The notes under the pieces were generated by a model, which ran no database searches, was not told the DNA's origin, and saw nothing but the letters and a program-made list of their open reading frames with translations. From contig JAICPV010000003.1 in the NCBI GenBank assembly GCA_025929655.1, positions 1 through 20,710 on the forward strand: DNA of 20,710 nt. The letters run 5' to 3'. The first letter of the stretch is position 1. Each line of letters begins with the position of its first letter. A program made the position numbers and the translations under genes. This DNA is from Pyrinomonadaceae bacterium (lineage in GTDB: Bacteria; Acidobacteriota; Blastocatellia; Pyrinomonadales; Pyrinomonadaceae). Positions 7,078-14,412 of the stretch are shown piece by piece.

Positions 7078-7797
7078 ATGGCAAAGCGAAGAAAGAGCGT
7101 CGTTCCGGTGCACAACGAGATGCACCGATCGCACCGCGTCGGCTGGCTCCGGGCTGCAGTTCTCGGCGCAAACGACGGCATCGTTTCGACGTCGAGTCTA
7201 TTGATCGGTGTTGCCGCGGCTGATTCGGACCGCTCGGCGGTGTTGCTTGCCGGAGTGGCAGGGCTCATTGCCGGCGCGCTTTCGATGGCCGCGGGCGAGT
7301 ACGTGTCGGTCCACTCCCAGGCTGATACTGAGAAGGCGGACCTCGAGCTCGAAAAAAAACACCTGGAGCAGGAGCCGGAATTCGAGCTATTCGAGCTCAC
7401 CCAGATCTATATCGAACGGGGCCTGGATGAGGAGCTCGCTAAAGAGGTCGCCGATCAGTTGATGGAACACGACGCTTTGGCTGCACACGCCCGCGATGAA
7501 CTGGGAATTACGGAAACAACATCAGCTCAGCCGCTGCAGGCGGCATTTTTTTCCGCAGTGAGTTTTTCACTCGGAGCCGCACTGCCGCTATCGACTGTTT
7601 GGCTGGCGCCTCACGAAAGTGTTATTCGTTTCACCGCGGCATCTTCCCTTGTGTTTCTGGTTGTTCTGGGTGCGGTCGCCGCCCATGCGGGCGGTGCGAA
7701 TATGCTTCGGGGATCTGCTCGCGTTTTGTTCTGGGGCTCGATAGCGATGGCTGCAACGGCAGTGGTCGGCAAACTTTTCGGAGTCGCCGTGGGTTGA
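7078..7797 (+). CDS. VIT1/CCC1-family iron/manganese transporter
   Basis: 239 residues, integral membrane protein. The family signature LGANDGIVSTSSLLIGVAAA (29-48) holds the conserved pore aspartate D33. LSMAAGEYVSV (69-79) carries the Met and Glu positions used for metal transfer in plant and yeast VIT1 transporters. A Glu-rich cytoplasmic segment (about 83-145) matches the metal-binding domain between membrane helices 2 and 3. Three further hydrophobic segments follow to the C-terminus. These transporters export Fe2+ or Mn2+ from the cytosol, in bacteria probably to relieve metal excess. The gene begins 12 bp after the radical SAM gene with no visible Shine-Dalgarno, so coupled expression is likely. 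Its TGA stop directly abuts the stop codon of convergent pyk. Confidence 0.92.
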   Translation: MAKRRKSVVPVHNEMHRSHRVGWLRAAVLGANDGIVSTSSLLIGVAAADSDRSAVLLAGVAGLIAGALSMAAGEYVSVHSQADTEKADLELEKKHLEQEPEFELFELTQIYIERGLDEELAKEVADQLMEHDALAAHARDELGITETTSAQPLQAAFFSAVSFSLGAALPLSTVWLAPHESVIRFTAASSLVFLVVLGAVAAHAGGANMLRGSARVLFWGSIAMAATAVVGKLFGVAVG

Positions 7798-9309
7798 TCA
7801 TTTGCGGGGGATCTCGGAACCGATCGTCCAAACGATCACGGAACTGGAAAGTCCGTGGCCGGACAGTCGCCCGGCCATCATGATGATCGTCTCCCCGGCA
7901 GCGACCACGCCCGCGTCGAGCAAAGTCTTTTCACCGATCTTGAGCAGATCGCCAGTCTGGTCGGAACCTGTATTGAGAAGATCGAGCATAGTACCTTCTC
8001 CGATGGCGCGTTCGGTATCACCGCCGAGACTTCTGCGATAGAACGGCATAACCCCCCAGATGAGTCCGAGTTGATTGTAAACGTCTTCCGACGAGGTCAA
8101 TGCGAATGTCTGCAAACCTGACCTAACCGACGACAGGCGGCGTGCCATCAAACCCGATTCAGTGAAAACGGCGACCTTCTCCGTCTGCATTTCCTTGGCG
8201 GCATAAGCGGCTGCTTTACACAACGCCTGGCTTGTTCGTCCGGAAGGAGGCAGCGAGAACTTTACGGGTTTGCGAAGCTCTTCCGGCTTGATAGTCTCCG
8301 CGGCGTCAATGATCCGGGCCATTGTTCGTATCGATTCGACGGGATATTCCCCGGACGCGGTTTCGGCGGACAGCATAACTGCGTCCGAGCCGTCCCAAAC
8401 GGCATTCGCCACATCCGATGCCTCCGCCCGTGTCGGATTTGGGCTTTCGATCATCGATTGCAGCATTTGCGTCGCGGTGATCACGAATTTGTCATTCGCC
8501 ACGGCGCGCTCAATGATGCGTTTCTGATAAACGGGAACATGCTCCACCGACGTCTCGACACCGAGGTCGCCACGCGCGACCATAACACCGTCCGTTTCCG
8601 CAATTATCTCGTCAAGATTCTCGATCGCCTCGCGCTTTTCGATCTTCGCCACCAAAAGCGCGCGGCCGTCCGCCCGGCGGTTTAGTTTCTTGATCAGGTC
8701 TTTGACCTCGCGGCAATCACTAGCTGTACGCACAAACGACAAGGCTATGTAATCGACGTTCTGGCCCATCGCCCATTCCAGATCGGCGTGGTCCTTGTCC
8801 GTCATCGATGGGATCGGCAATCGGGTGTTCGGAAGATTGATTCCTTTCCTTTCAAGCAGGACTCCGCCGACTACGACGCGGCACCTAATGTCCGGCCCGC
8901 TTACCGATTCAACGCGAAGTTCGATGCTTCCGTCGTCGATCAAAATGGATTCTTCTGGTTTTACCGCGTCCGGCAGCCCGGCAAAATTCGTCGAAACCTG
9001 AGATTCGGAGCCGTCGACCTCACGAGTGGTGATCGTGAATTCCGCGCCTTCCTTCAACTCGACCGGCAGGCCGCCGGCCAGGGTCCTCGTTCGTATCTTA
9101 GGGCCCGACAGATCGACCAGAATCGCGATCGGCCGCCCTAACTTTTGCGCGGCGGCGCGCGCAAAATTGATGTTCGTTAAATGATCGACGTGGGTACCGT
9201 GCGACATGTTGATCCGGACGGCGGAAATGCCGGCAGATATCATCGCGGTTATGACTTTTTCATTGTTCGACGCGGGACCCAGCGTCGCAAGTATTTTCGC
9301 TTTACGCAT
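7798..9309 (-). CDS. pyk: Pyruvate kinase
   Basis: 503 residues, slightly longer than the usual 470-480. Transfers phosphate from phosphoenolpyruvate to ADP in the last glycolytic step. Seen in order: RINMSHG (active-site Arg), LVDLSGPKIRTRTL, the catalytic-lysine stretch VAKIEKREAIENLDEII, MVARGDLGVE (metal and PEP binding), ATQMLQSMIESPNPTRAEAS and DAVMLSAETASGEYPVE. A C-terminal alpha/beta domain of the allosteric type completes it. ATG 9309-9307 overlaps the last codons of the glucoamylase-type gene by 8 bp, so pyk is the distal, translationally coupled member of a four-gene operon. Its stop (TCA on the plus strand, 7798-7800) is back to back with the transporter's stop. No terminator hairpin with a T-tract is visible there. 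Confidence 0.98.
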   Translation of the reverse strand: MRKAKILATLGPASNNEKVITAMISAGISAVRINMSHGTHVDHLTNINFARAAAQKLGRPIAILVDLSGPKIRTRTLAGGLPVELKEGAEFTITTREVDGSESQVSTNFAGLPDAVKPEESILIDDGSIELRVESVSGPDIRCRVVVGGVLLERKGINLPNTRLPIPSMTDKDHADLEWAMGQNVDYIALSFVRTASDCREVKDLIKKLNRRADGRALLVAKIEKREAIENLDEIIAETDGVMVARGDLGVETSVEHVPVYQKRIIERAVANDKFVITATQMLQSMIESPNPTRAEASDVANAVWDGSDAVMLSAETASGEYPVESIRTMARIIDAAETIKPEELRKPVKFSLPPSGRTSQALCKAAAYAAKEMQTEKVAVFTESGLMARRLSSVRSGLQTFALTSSEDVYNQLGLIWGVMPFYRRSLGGDTERAIGEGTMLDLLNTGSDQTGDLLKIGEKTLLDAGVVAAGETIIMMAGRLSGHGLSSSVIVWTIGSEIPRK

Positions 9310-11257
9310 TATTCGTTTGTTTGGAAATTAAGGTCGCTTTTTGCTGATAGCTCAGCACGGTGCCTACAAATGTTGAATGCGACCACGTTAGAGGCGAGAC
9401 GGAAGTTTGCACAGCGGCTGCCGGATCATATTGTTCCGAAAGAACCCCTGAAAGGAGAGCCCGCTCTGCGCACCATTCAATCAGCCTTAAAGCCGGCTCC
9501 AGATCGGATATAGTTCCTGCTTTTGCGATGTAATACTCCGCGAGCCAAAGCGTGCAGATGAACCACGCATTACCGATCTCGGTATCGGCGGGGCGCATAT
9601 ATCCGTCGAACTCGTATCTCCCGACACCGCCGCCCGCAGCTAGTTTTTCTTCCACCGCACGCATCGTTTTTGCGACAGCGTCATCGTCAGCTCCGAAACA
9701 GCCAAAATAAAAGAGTCCAAACAGCGACGCGTCGACAGTGTTATCCGGGACCAGGTGGCCGTGGTCATCTGACTGCAGCGAACGTAGAAACCGACCGTCG
9801 GTCTCGCTGTACAAATGTTCGCGCATTGCCGCGACCATCGAATCCGCTGCATTCCTGTAGCGGTTGGCTCGATCCTTCTCACCGAAAACATCAGCGAGAT
9901 TCGCAGACGCCCGAAAGCCCGCGACGACTGTACAACAAGTGAACGTGTGAACGCCGCGGCGGTCCTCCCACAGGTTCCAGCTTGGCATCGGCAGTCCGGT
10001 TTTCTCATTGCGAAAGCGAAGCATGAAGTCGGCGCATGGAACAACCATTTTGCGGTAATGCCTGTGCGCGAACTCGATATCTTTAAAACAGGAGTAATGT
10101 TCCCAAAGTGCCCACAGCACGAGTGCGGTTTCATCCTCCTGTATCGGGACAAGATTGTTGCCGGTGGCCGGATCCCAGCATGCGTGCCAGCTCGAAGCAA
10201 CGGTTCCGTCGGGATTGTATTTCTGAAGGAAGTAACCTTCGTGGTGCAAAACGCGCCCGCAAATGTCGAAGAATTTCCGGGTTATGTGCGAATAGCCCGC
10301 CTTGTCCATTGCGTTCGCAACAAAAGCCCCGTCGCGCGTCCAAAGGTAGCTATAATGGTCTGTCGCACGCTCCGCAACGTCGTGGTCGTTGGCAGCAAGG
10401 ATCGCGCCGTCGCGGTCGATCTGCGTGTGCACGATCAGGAGCGATCTATTGAAAAGGTCTATGATCCCTTCCGGCAGGCTGCTCAGATTCCTGTCGTTCT
10501 TGTTCACCCACGCGCGCCAATAGTTCTGTGTATATTCAAGATATTGCTCCGGGCCGCGTTCCATCACAAGGCTGTTCAGAACACGCACATCATCGTATGA
10601 AAAGCCTGTCGCCGCCCAATAGAAAAACTCGAATTCTTCGCCGGCCTCCAAAGCAAAATGTACTCCAATGGTTGAATCTACCGATCCTTCTGTGATCACT
10701 CTTCCCTGAAGGTTGCCGTCCTCCGCATCGCGCCAGGTCCCTTCTTTGCCCTGAAAGGCCTTACGGCCCGTCGCGAATGAGGCGAAATGCGGCTCCGTGT
10801 TTATCAGGAAATAACGATGCTTTTTGTAATGGATGAGGCCACCGGTTTGCGGGTCGAAAAAAGCGGTGTCGCCGAATTTGTTTTCGTAAATGCGAAGGTC
10901 GTGGTGGAGGAATACGCGGAAGTCACGTTTGTCTTGCCTCAGATTTCGAACAATGGTCTTTCGAAGAAAGATGTTGTCGTGGCTGGCGACTGTGTCGTTG
11001 CATTGGATCGCAATGCCGAGAGACTCGTTTCGGACCTTCACGTCGGTCACAAGCGAATCCTGCACGTATCGAAGCTCGCGCTGCCAGCCTTCGTCACCAA
11101 CCCATGAGAAGTCGCCATCGGCCCATACGCCGAAGCGGCAGGGATAGCCTTCGGTGTGATTCTCCTGGCCGACATGCGGGAAATAGATGTCCCTGATGTG
11201 ATACTTTTCGTCGAAATTTATCAGCAGCGAACCGTTGCCGACCGGGATATCACGCAT
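9302..11257 (-). CDS. Glycoside hydrolase family 15 (glucoamylase-type) enzyme
   Basis: About 651 residues from ATG 11257-11255. The N-terminal half (about 1-250) is the beta-sandwich domain of prokaryotic GH15 enzymes (LLINFDEKYHIRDIYFP, HHDLRIYEN, FFYWAATG). The (alpha/alpha)6 catalytic barrel follows with YLWTRDGAFVA and IQEDETALVLWAL. SWNLWEDRRGVHTFT (near 429-442) supplies the likely general acid Glu, and LSEQYDP with SPLTWSHSTF (near 608-630) the likely general base Glu. No signal peptide is present, so it should act in the cytoplasm on alpha-1,4-linked glucans or maltodextrins; trehalase activity, known in part of GH15, is an alternative. It starts 5 bp after the Nudix stop and overlaps pyk by 8 bp, which links glucan breakdown to glycolysis. 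Confidence 0.93.
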   Translation of the reverse strand: MRDIPVGNGSLLINFDEKYHIRDIYFPHVGQENHTEGYPCRFGVWADGDFSWVGDEGWQRELRYVQDSLVTDVKVRNESLGIAIQCNDTVASHDNIFLRKTIVRNLRQDKRDFRVFLHHDLRIYENKFGDTAFFDPQTGGLIHYKKHRYFLINTEPHFASFATGRKAFQGKEGTWRDAEDGNLQGRVITEGSVDSTIGVHFALEAGEEFEFFYWAATGFSYDDVRVLNSLVMERGPEQYLEYTQNYWRAWVNKNDRNLSSLPEGIIDLFNRSLLIVHTQIDRDGAILAANDHDVAERATDHYSYLWTRDGAFVANAMDKAGYSHITRKFFDICGRVLHHEGYFLQKYNPDGTVASSWHACWDPATGNNLVPIQEDETALVLWALWEHYSCFKDIEFAHRHYRKMVVPCADFMLRFRNEKTGLPMPSWNLWEDRRGVHTFTCCTVVAGFRASANLADVFGEKDRANRYRNAADSMVAAMREHLYSETDGRFLRSLQSDDHGHLVPDNTVDASLFGLFYFGCFGADDDAVAKTMRAVEEKLAAGGGVGRYEFDGYMRPADTEIGNAWFICTLWLAEYYIAKAGTISDLEPALRLIEWCAERALLSGVLSEQYDPAAAVQTSVSPLTWSHSTFVGTVLSYQQKATLISKQTNNA

Positions 11258-11262
11258 ATCGA

Positions 11263-11691
11263 TCAGGAGATCATCTTTTTAGCTTTTCCGACGATCGTTT
11301 TTTCGGCAGTAAATGCTAGTTGCCTGACTGCATCGTCGATTTGGGCCCACCGGACCTCCTCTACCTCATGATCATGATCTACGGTACTTCCGCTCGCATA
11401 TTTCATCAGATAGAAATGAACGTATTTGTGAACTCGCACCGGTTCCTCGCCCCAGCGGTCCACATACCAATAATCGATCGAGTCGATCTTCCCCAGCAGA
11501 CCGCAAATGATCCCGGCTTCCTCGCGTACCTCGCGGATCGCCGCTTCTTCGTCGGTTTCACCAGGATCGATCAACCCTTTCGGCAGCTGCCATCGCCTTT
11601 CCCTGGCGGAACGAATGATCGCGATCTCAGTTTGACCCTCAAAGACGCGAAATGCCACGCCGCCGGCTGAGATCCGCTCATGAGTTTTCAA
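11263..11691 (-). CDS. Nudix hydrolase (MutT/Ap4A-type), TTG start
   Basis: 142 residues. A complete Nudix box GX5EX7REUXEEXGU lies at 39-61 (starts GLIDPGETDEEAA, ends REVREEAGI), including the metal-binding glutamates. The N-terminal ISAGGVAFRV and the RRWQLPKG before the box are typical of dinucleoside-polyphosphate or (di)phosphoinositol-type Nudix enzymes. The exact substrate cannot be read from sequence. The start codon appears to be TTG (11691-11689), overlapping the TlpA-like stop as TTGA. No ATG exists in frame between there and the Nudix box, so a rare start under translational coupling is the simplest reading. A GTG at codon 12 would cut off the first beta-strand. Confidence 0.92.
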   Translation of the reverse strand: MKTHERISAGGVAFRVFEGQTEIAIIRSARERRWQLPKGLIDPGETDEEAAIREVREEAGIICGLLGKIDSIDYWYVDRWGEEPVRVHKYVHFYLMKYASGSTVDHDHEVEEVRWAQIDDAVRQLAFTAEKTIVGKAKKMIS

Positions 11692-12251
11692 TTTTGCACC
11701 GCCCGTTCGACAGCTTCGTCGAGATCGCGTTTTATCTGCGAATTGAACCCAACAATTTTTCGAACCATCTCACCCCGGCGGTCGAAAACTGCCGTTTGAG
11801 GGATGGCGGAATTTGTTTGAAAGATAAAATCCGTGAGGGTCGAGTCGGGAAAAGCGAGCGGATAGGTGATCTTCAGCTTTTCAACGAAAGCGGAAATCTG
11901 TTTGCGGTCTTCGTCATCACCGACGTGAAGTCCGATCACTTCGAGGTCGTCGCCGTAACGCGATTTAAGCTCCAATAGGTGCGGGATCTCCTCGATGCAC
12001 GGTGGGCAGTTTGTTGCCCAAAAATCGAGAACGACAGCCTTTCCCTGAAGATCTTTTAGCTTCGTTACACCGCCTTCAAATCCGGCCCAGCTCATTTCGC
12101 TAAGCTCGACCGTGGCTCGCTCACGCGCTTCATTCGTGATGACGCCGTTTACCGAAACCGGCTTGTTGCCGATCGAGACTGGAGCTGCCGCGGGCGTGCA
12201 CGCAGTTTGAATGACGAGGAGAAGAATAGCAAGGCCGACAAGAGCTCGCAT
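11688..12251 (-). CDS. TlpA/ResA-like thioredoxin-fold protein, probable lipoprotein
   Basis: 187 residues. The N-terminus is a hydrophobic signal with C18 in VIQTACTP. The lipobox is imperfect (Gln at -3), so lipid anchoring is likely but not certain. The thioredoxin domain begins about residue 45: KAVVLDFWATNCPPCIEEIP with the redox pair C82/C85, then VIGLHVGDDEDRKQISAFVE and the cis-proline region SAIPQTAVFDRRGE. TlpA/ResA proteins reduce disulfides outside the cytoplasmic membrane, for example in cytochrome c maturation. No cytochrome genes are nearby, so the partner is unknown. It is the first gene of the minus-strand operon. A TAAAAT box only seven bases upstream of its ATG suggests a leaderless message. 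Confidence 0.9.
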   Translation of the reverse strand: MRALVGLAILLLVIQTACTPAAAPVSIGNKPVSVNGVITNEARERATVELSEMSWAGFEGGVTKLKDLQGKAVVLDFWATNCPPCIEEIPHLLELKSRYGDDLEVIGLHVGDDEDRKQISAFVEKLKITYPLAFPDSTLTDFIFQTNSAIPQTAVFDRRGEMVRKIVGFNSQIKRDLDEAVERAVQN

Positions 12252-12258
12252 TTAAGCA

Positions 12259-12264
12259 ATTTTA
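12259..12264 (-). promoter_or_regulatory. -10 box directly upstream of the TlpA-like gene (leaderless candidate)
   Basis: On the minus strand TAAAAT (12264-12259) is preceded by TGTG and ends seven bases before ATG 12251. The usual start distance places transcription initiation at or next to the ATG. No good -35 box is seen 17 bp upstream (ATGAAA at best). Confidence 0.45.
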
Positions 12265-12307
12265 CACAAAACGGGCATCGCTTTCATTCATGGGCCGGGT
12301 CTTATGG

Positions 12308-12313
12308 CAGAAT
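12308..12313 (+). promoter_or_regulatory. Extended -10 box directly upstream of the IscU-BFD gene (leaderless candidate)
   Basis: TGG followed by CAGAAT forms a TGn-extended -10 ending six bases before ATG 12320. Transcription would begin at about the start codon. It diverges from the TlpA-like promoter within a 68-bp interval. Confidence 0.35.
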
Positions 12314-12319
12314 CTTTGA

Positions 12320-12916
12320 ATGTTGCCGTATCCAAAACATGTCGGTCAAGTTTTACACAACCTCCGTCATACGGGGCATATTCCGGATGTGTCCGCTCAC
12401 GGCCGTTCCGCGGCCTTCGAGTGCGGGAGCGGTGTTCAATTTTCGATCCGCATTGATTCAGAGACCAAAACTCTCAAACAGGTATGCTTCATTACAAACG
12501 GTTGCGGATACATGGCGGCGGCGGCGGAAATAATTGCCCGGGCTACGAAGGGCCGGAAGCTAACCACCCTGCACGGTTCATCGGACCTTGAGAGCGACGT
12601 TTTCGAAAGCCTGGGTCATATTCCCATAGAGCGAAGACACTGCATATTGGTGTCGGTAGCGGCGTTTCGAAGCGCGCTGGCCGAGTACCGAGGGAAGTTA
12701 ATCGAGGAATTTCAGGGCGAAAAAGCCTTGATCTGCACGTGTTTCGGGGTCGATGAGGAAACGATATCGAAAGCGATCGCTCAAACCGACGCTAAAGATC
12801 CATCTCAGGTTTCCGACGTTTGTAATGCAGGGTCAGGCTGCGGCTCTTGTCGGATGCTTATTCAGGAAATGATCGACGCAAAGCTTAACATTTTCGCAGA
12901 CGAGTTTATGCTATAA
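12320..12916 (+). CDS. IscU/NifU-N-like Fe-S scaffold fused to a BFD-type [2Fe-2S] domain
   Basis: 198 residues. The first 125 resemble IscU/NifU-N: YPKHVG at the start, then the three ligand cysteines C35 (FECGSG), C62 (NGCGYMAAAAE) and C108 (RRHCILVSVAAF). The second domain (about 136-185) has ICTCFGVDEETI with C139/C141 and CNAGSGCGSCR with C174/C177. That is the CxC...CxxC pattern of bacterioferritin-associated ferredoxin and the NifU middle domain. The order matches NifU without its C-terminal Nfu domain. Likely role: assembly or transfer of Fe-S clusters in the cytoplasm. The Asp that follows the first Cys in IscU (CGD) is Ser here. No iscS, iscA or nif gene is in view. Confidence 0.85.
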   Translation: MLPYPKHVGQVLHNLRHTGHIPDVSAHGRSAAFECGSGVQFSIRIDSETKTLKQVCFITNGCGYMAAAAEIIARATKGRKLTTLHGSSDLESDVFESLGHIPIERRHCILVSVAAFRSALAEYRGKLIEEFQGEKALICTCFGVDEETISKAIAQTDAKDPSQVSDVCNAGSGCGSCRMLIQEMIDAKLNIFADEFML

Positions 12917-12917
12917 T
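12909..12917 (+). promoter_or_regulatory. Extended -10 promoter element of the CNNM/CBS gene
   Basis: TGC followed by TATAAT (12912-12917) is a consensus extended -10, overlapping the last codons of the IscU-BFD gene. Transcription would start near 12924, leaving about 12 leader bases before ATG 12936 with no Shine-Dalgarno. A clear -35 is absent, which the extended -10 could offset. Confidence 0.5.
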
Positions 12918-12935
12918 CCTGTTCCAACAGCATTG

Positions 12936-14348
12936 ATGGACGATCCTGCCAGTTTATTCCTCATTCTCCTTTTTGCAGAACCAACTGCGGCAGTCGAATC
13001 ACCGACCTTCGCCTGGACGGCGTTTAATTTATTTTTGGTTGTGTTTCTCGTTGCGGCGAACGGGTTTTTCGTAGCAAGCGAATTTGCCCTGGTTGCTGTC
13101 CGGCGTTCACGGATCGAGGCCGATGCGGCCGAAGGCGACGCCGCAGCTAAACGGCTCCTCGCAATGCTGGACGATCTGAATGCGTATATATCCGCCACTC
13201 AGCTTGGGATCACTTTGGCTTCGCTTGGATTGGGCTGGATCGGCGAACCGGCAGTTGCCTCGATCTTAGAGCCGATCTTGGTGTCAATTGGTACAGCCAC
13301 GGGGCTTACATTTCTCGCATCAGGGGCCGTTCTTCACACAATTTCTTTCGCGATCGCATTTTCCTTCATTACGTTTCTTCACATCGTTTTTGGCGAACTT
13401 GCCCCAAAAACTGCCGCGCTGGAGTTATCGGAAAAGATCTCGTATCTGGTCGCCGTGCCTCTCCAGCTTTTTTACAAGGTTTTTTATTACCCGATCCGTG
13501 TTCTTGATTGGACGGGCACAAAGACCGTACGCCTTTTTGGACTTCATCCGTCGGGCGAACATGGCTCCAGCTATACCGAAGACGAGATCAGGCAATTGAT
13601 CCGCGTATCGCAAATCAGCGGGCATTTGAACGAAGAAGAACAGCGCCTGATCGATCAGGTCTTCGAGTTTTCGGAAACGACCGTGAAGGAGGCGATGATC
13701 CCCCGGACCGAAATCGTAGCGGTTCAGCAAACCTGTTCGTTGGAAGAGGTCGCGGAAGCGTTTCGAAATACCGGATACTCTCGGCTACCTGTTTACCGCG
13801 GCTCGCTGGACGATATCGTCGGCATTGTGCACGTGAAGGACGTCTTGTCGGTGTTGACCCATCACGAGAAGTTCGATCTTGCCTCTATCATTCAGAAGGC
13901 GCAATACGTGGTCGATACTGCCCGGCTTGAGGACGTCCTTCGGCAAATGCAGCGGGAAAAATTTCATTTTGGGTTTGTTGTCGACGAGCATGGCGGTGTC
14001 GAGGGCATAATCACGCTCGAAGACTTGCTCGAAGAGATCGTCGGAGATATTTCTGACGAGCATGATACCGAGGTCAATGAGCAGATCCATGAGCAGCCTG
14101 ACGGCAGCTGCTTGCTCGATGGGGGATTGGCGGTCCGTGACCTGAACAAGCGTCTCGACCTGAACATTCCCGTGTCGGACGGTTATACAACGGTCGCGGG
14201 TTTCCTGATGGCTGAGGCCGGCAGGATTCTGAACGAAGGCGACACCGTTCCTTACAACGGCCACACTTTCCGGATCGAAAAAGCCGCGAAAAGACGCATC
14301 CTGGAGGTGCGTCTCGTGAATTGCCGCGACGACACCGAACCGGCTTAA
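12936..14348 (+). CDS. CNNM/CorC-type transporter-associated protein (DUF21 + CBS pair + CorC_HlyC)
   Basis: 470 residues from ATG 12936; a TTG one codon upstream is less likely. Domains in order: N-terminal DUF21/CNNM membrane domain (about 25-200, with NGFFVASEFALVAVRRSRIE and FITFLHIVFGELAPKT), a CBS pair (about 215-375, with EAMIPRTEIVAV, YSRLPVYRGSLDDIVGIVHVKD and GVEGIITLEDLLEEIVGDI), and a C-terminal CorC_HlyC domain (about 385-465). The family was long labelled 'hemolysin'. Characterised relatives act in Mg2+ or Co2+ efflux and homeostasis, with the CBS pair sensing nucleotides. Metal specificity cannot be read here. It starts 19 bp after the scaffold gene with its own -10 box. The region after its stop holds the TTGTCCG array. 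Confidence 0.95.
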   Translation: MDDPASLFLILLFAEPTAAVESPTFAWTAFNLFLVVFLVAANGFFVASEFALVAVRRSRIEADAAEGDAAAKRLLAMLDDLNAYISATQLGITLASLGLGWIGEPAVASILEPILVSIGTATGLTFLASGAVLHTISFAIAFSFITFLHIVFGELAPKTAALELSEKISYLVAVPLQLFYKVFYYPIRVLDWTGTKTVRLFGLHPSGEHGSSYTEDEIRQLIRVSQISGHLNEEEQRLIDQVFEFSETTVKEAMIPRTEIVAVQQTCSLEEVAEAFRNTGYSRLPVYRGSLDDIVGIVHVKDVLSVLTHHEKFDLASIIQKAQYVVDTARLEDVLRQMQREKFHFGFVVDEHGGVEGIITLEDLLEEIVGDISDEHDTEVNEQIHEQPDGSCLLDGGLAVRDLNKRLDLNIPVSDGYTTVAGFLMAEAGRILNEGDTVPYNGHTFRIEKAAKRRILEVRLVNCRDDTEPA

Positions 14349-14355
14349 AAGCGTT

Positions 14356-14412
14356 TTGTCCGCTCCTTGTCCGCCCGTTGTCCGGTACCTGTGCGGCAAC
14401 CGGTAGCGGACA
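14356..14412. repeat. TTGTCCG x3 at an 11-bp period plus an inverted copy
   Basis: TTGTCCG occurs at 14356-14362, 14367-14373 and 14378-14384, exactly 11 bp apart, so all copies face the same side of the helix. An inverted match, AGCGGACA, lies at 14405-14412 and pairs with TGTCCGCT at 14357-14364. An inner stem CCGGT (14382-14386) / ACCGG (14399-14403) could also form in RNA. No T-tract follows, so it is not a standard terminator. It may be a protein-binding array. Confidence 0.6.

Noticed and set aside
6040..7797. Radical SAM plus transporter as a RiPP biosynthesis cluster
   Set aside because: No short precursor gene, protease or peptide exporter is visible, and the transporter is of the VIT metal family.
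9815..10600. 261-codon plus-strand open frame
   Set aside because: Antisense to the GH15 catalytic domain; no start signal and no recognisable fold.
12258..12370. Two copies of TTTTACACAA followed by ACGGGCAT-like strings (12260 and 12350)
   Set aside because: One lies inside the IscU-BFD coding region and the match beyond ten bases is poor; probably chance.
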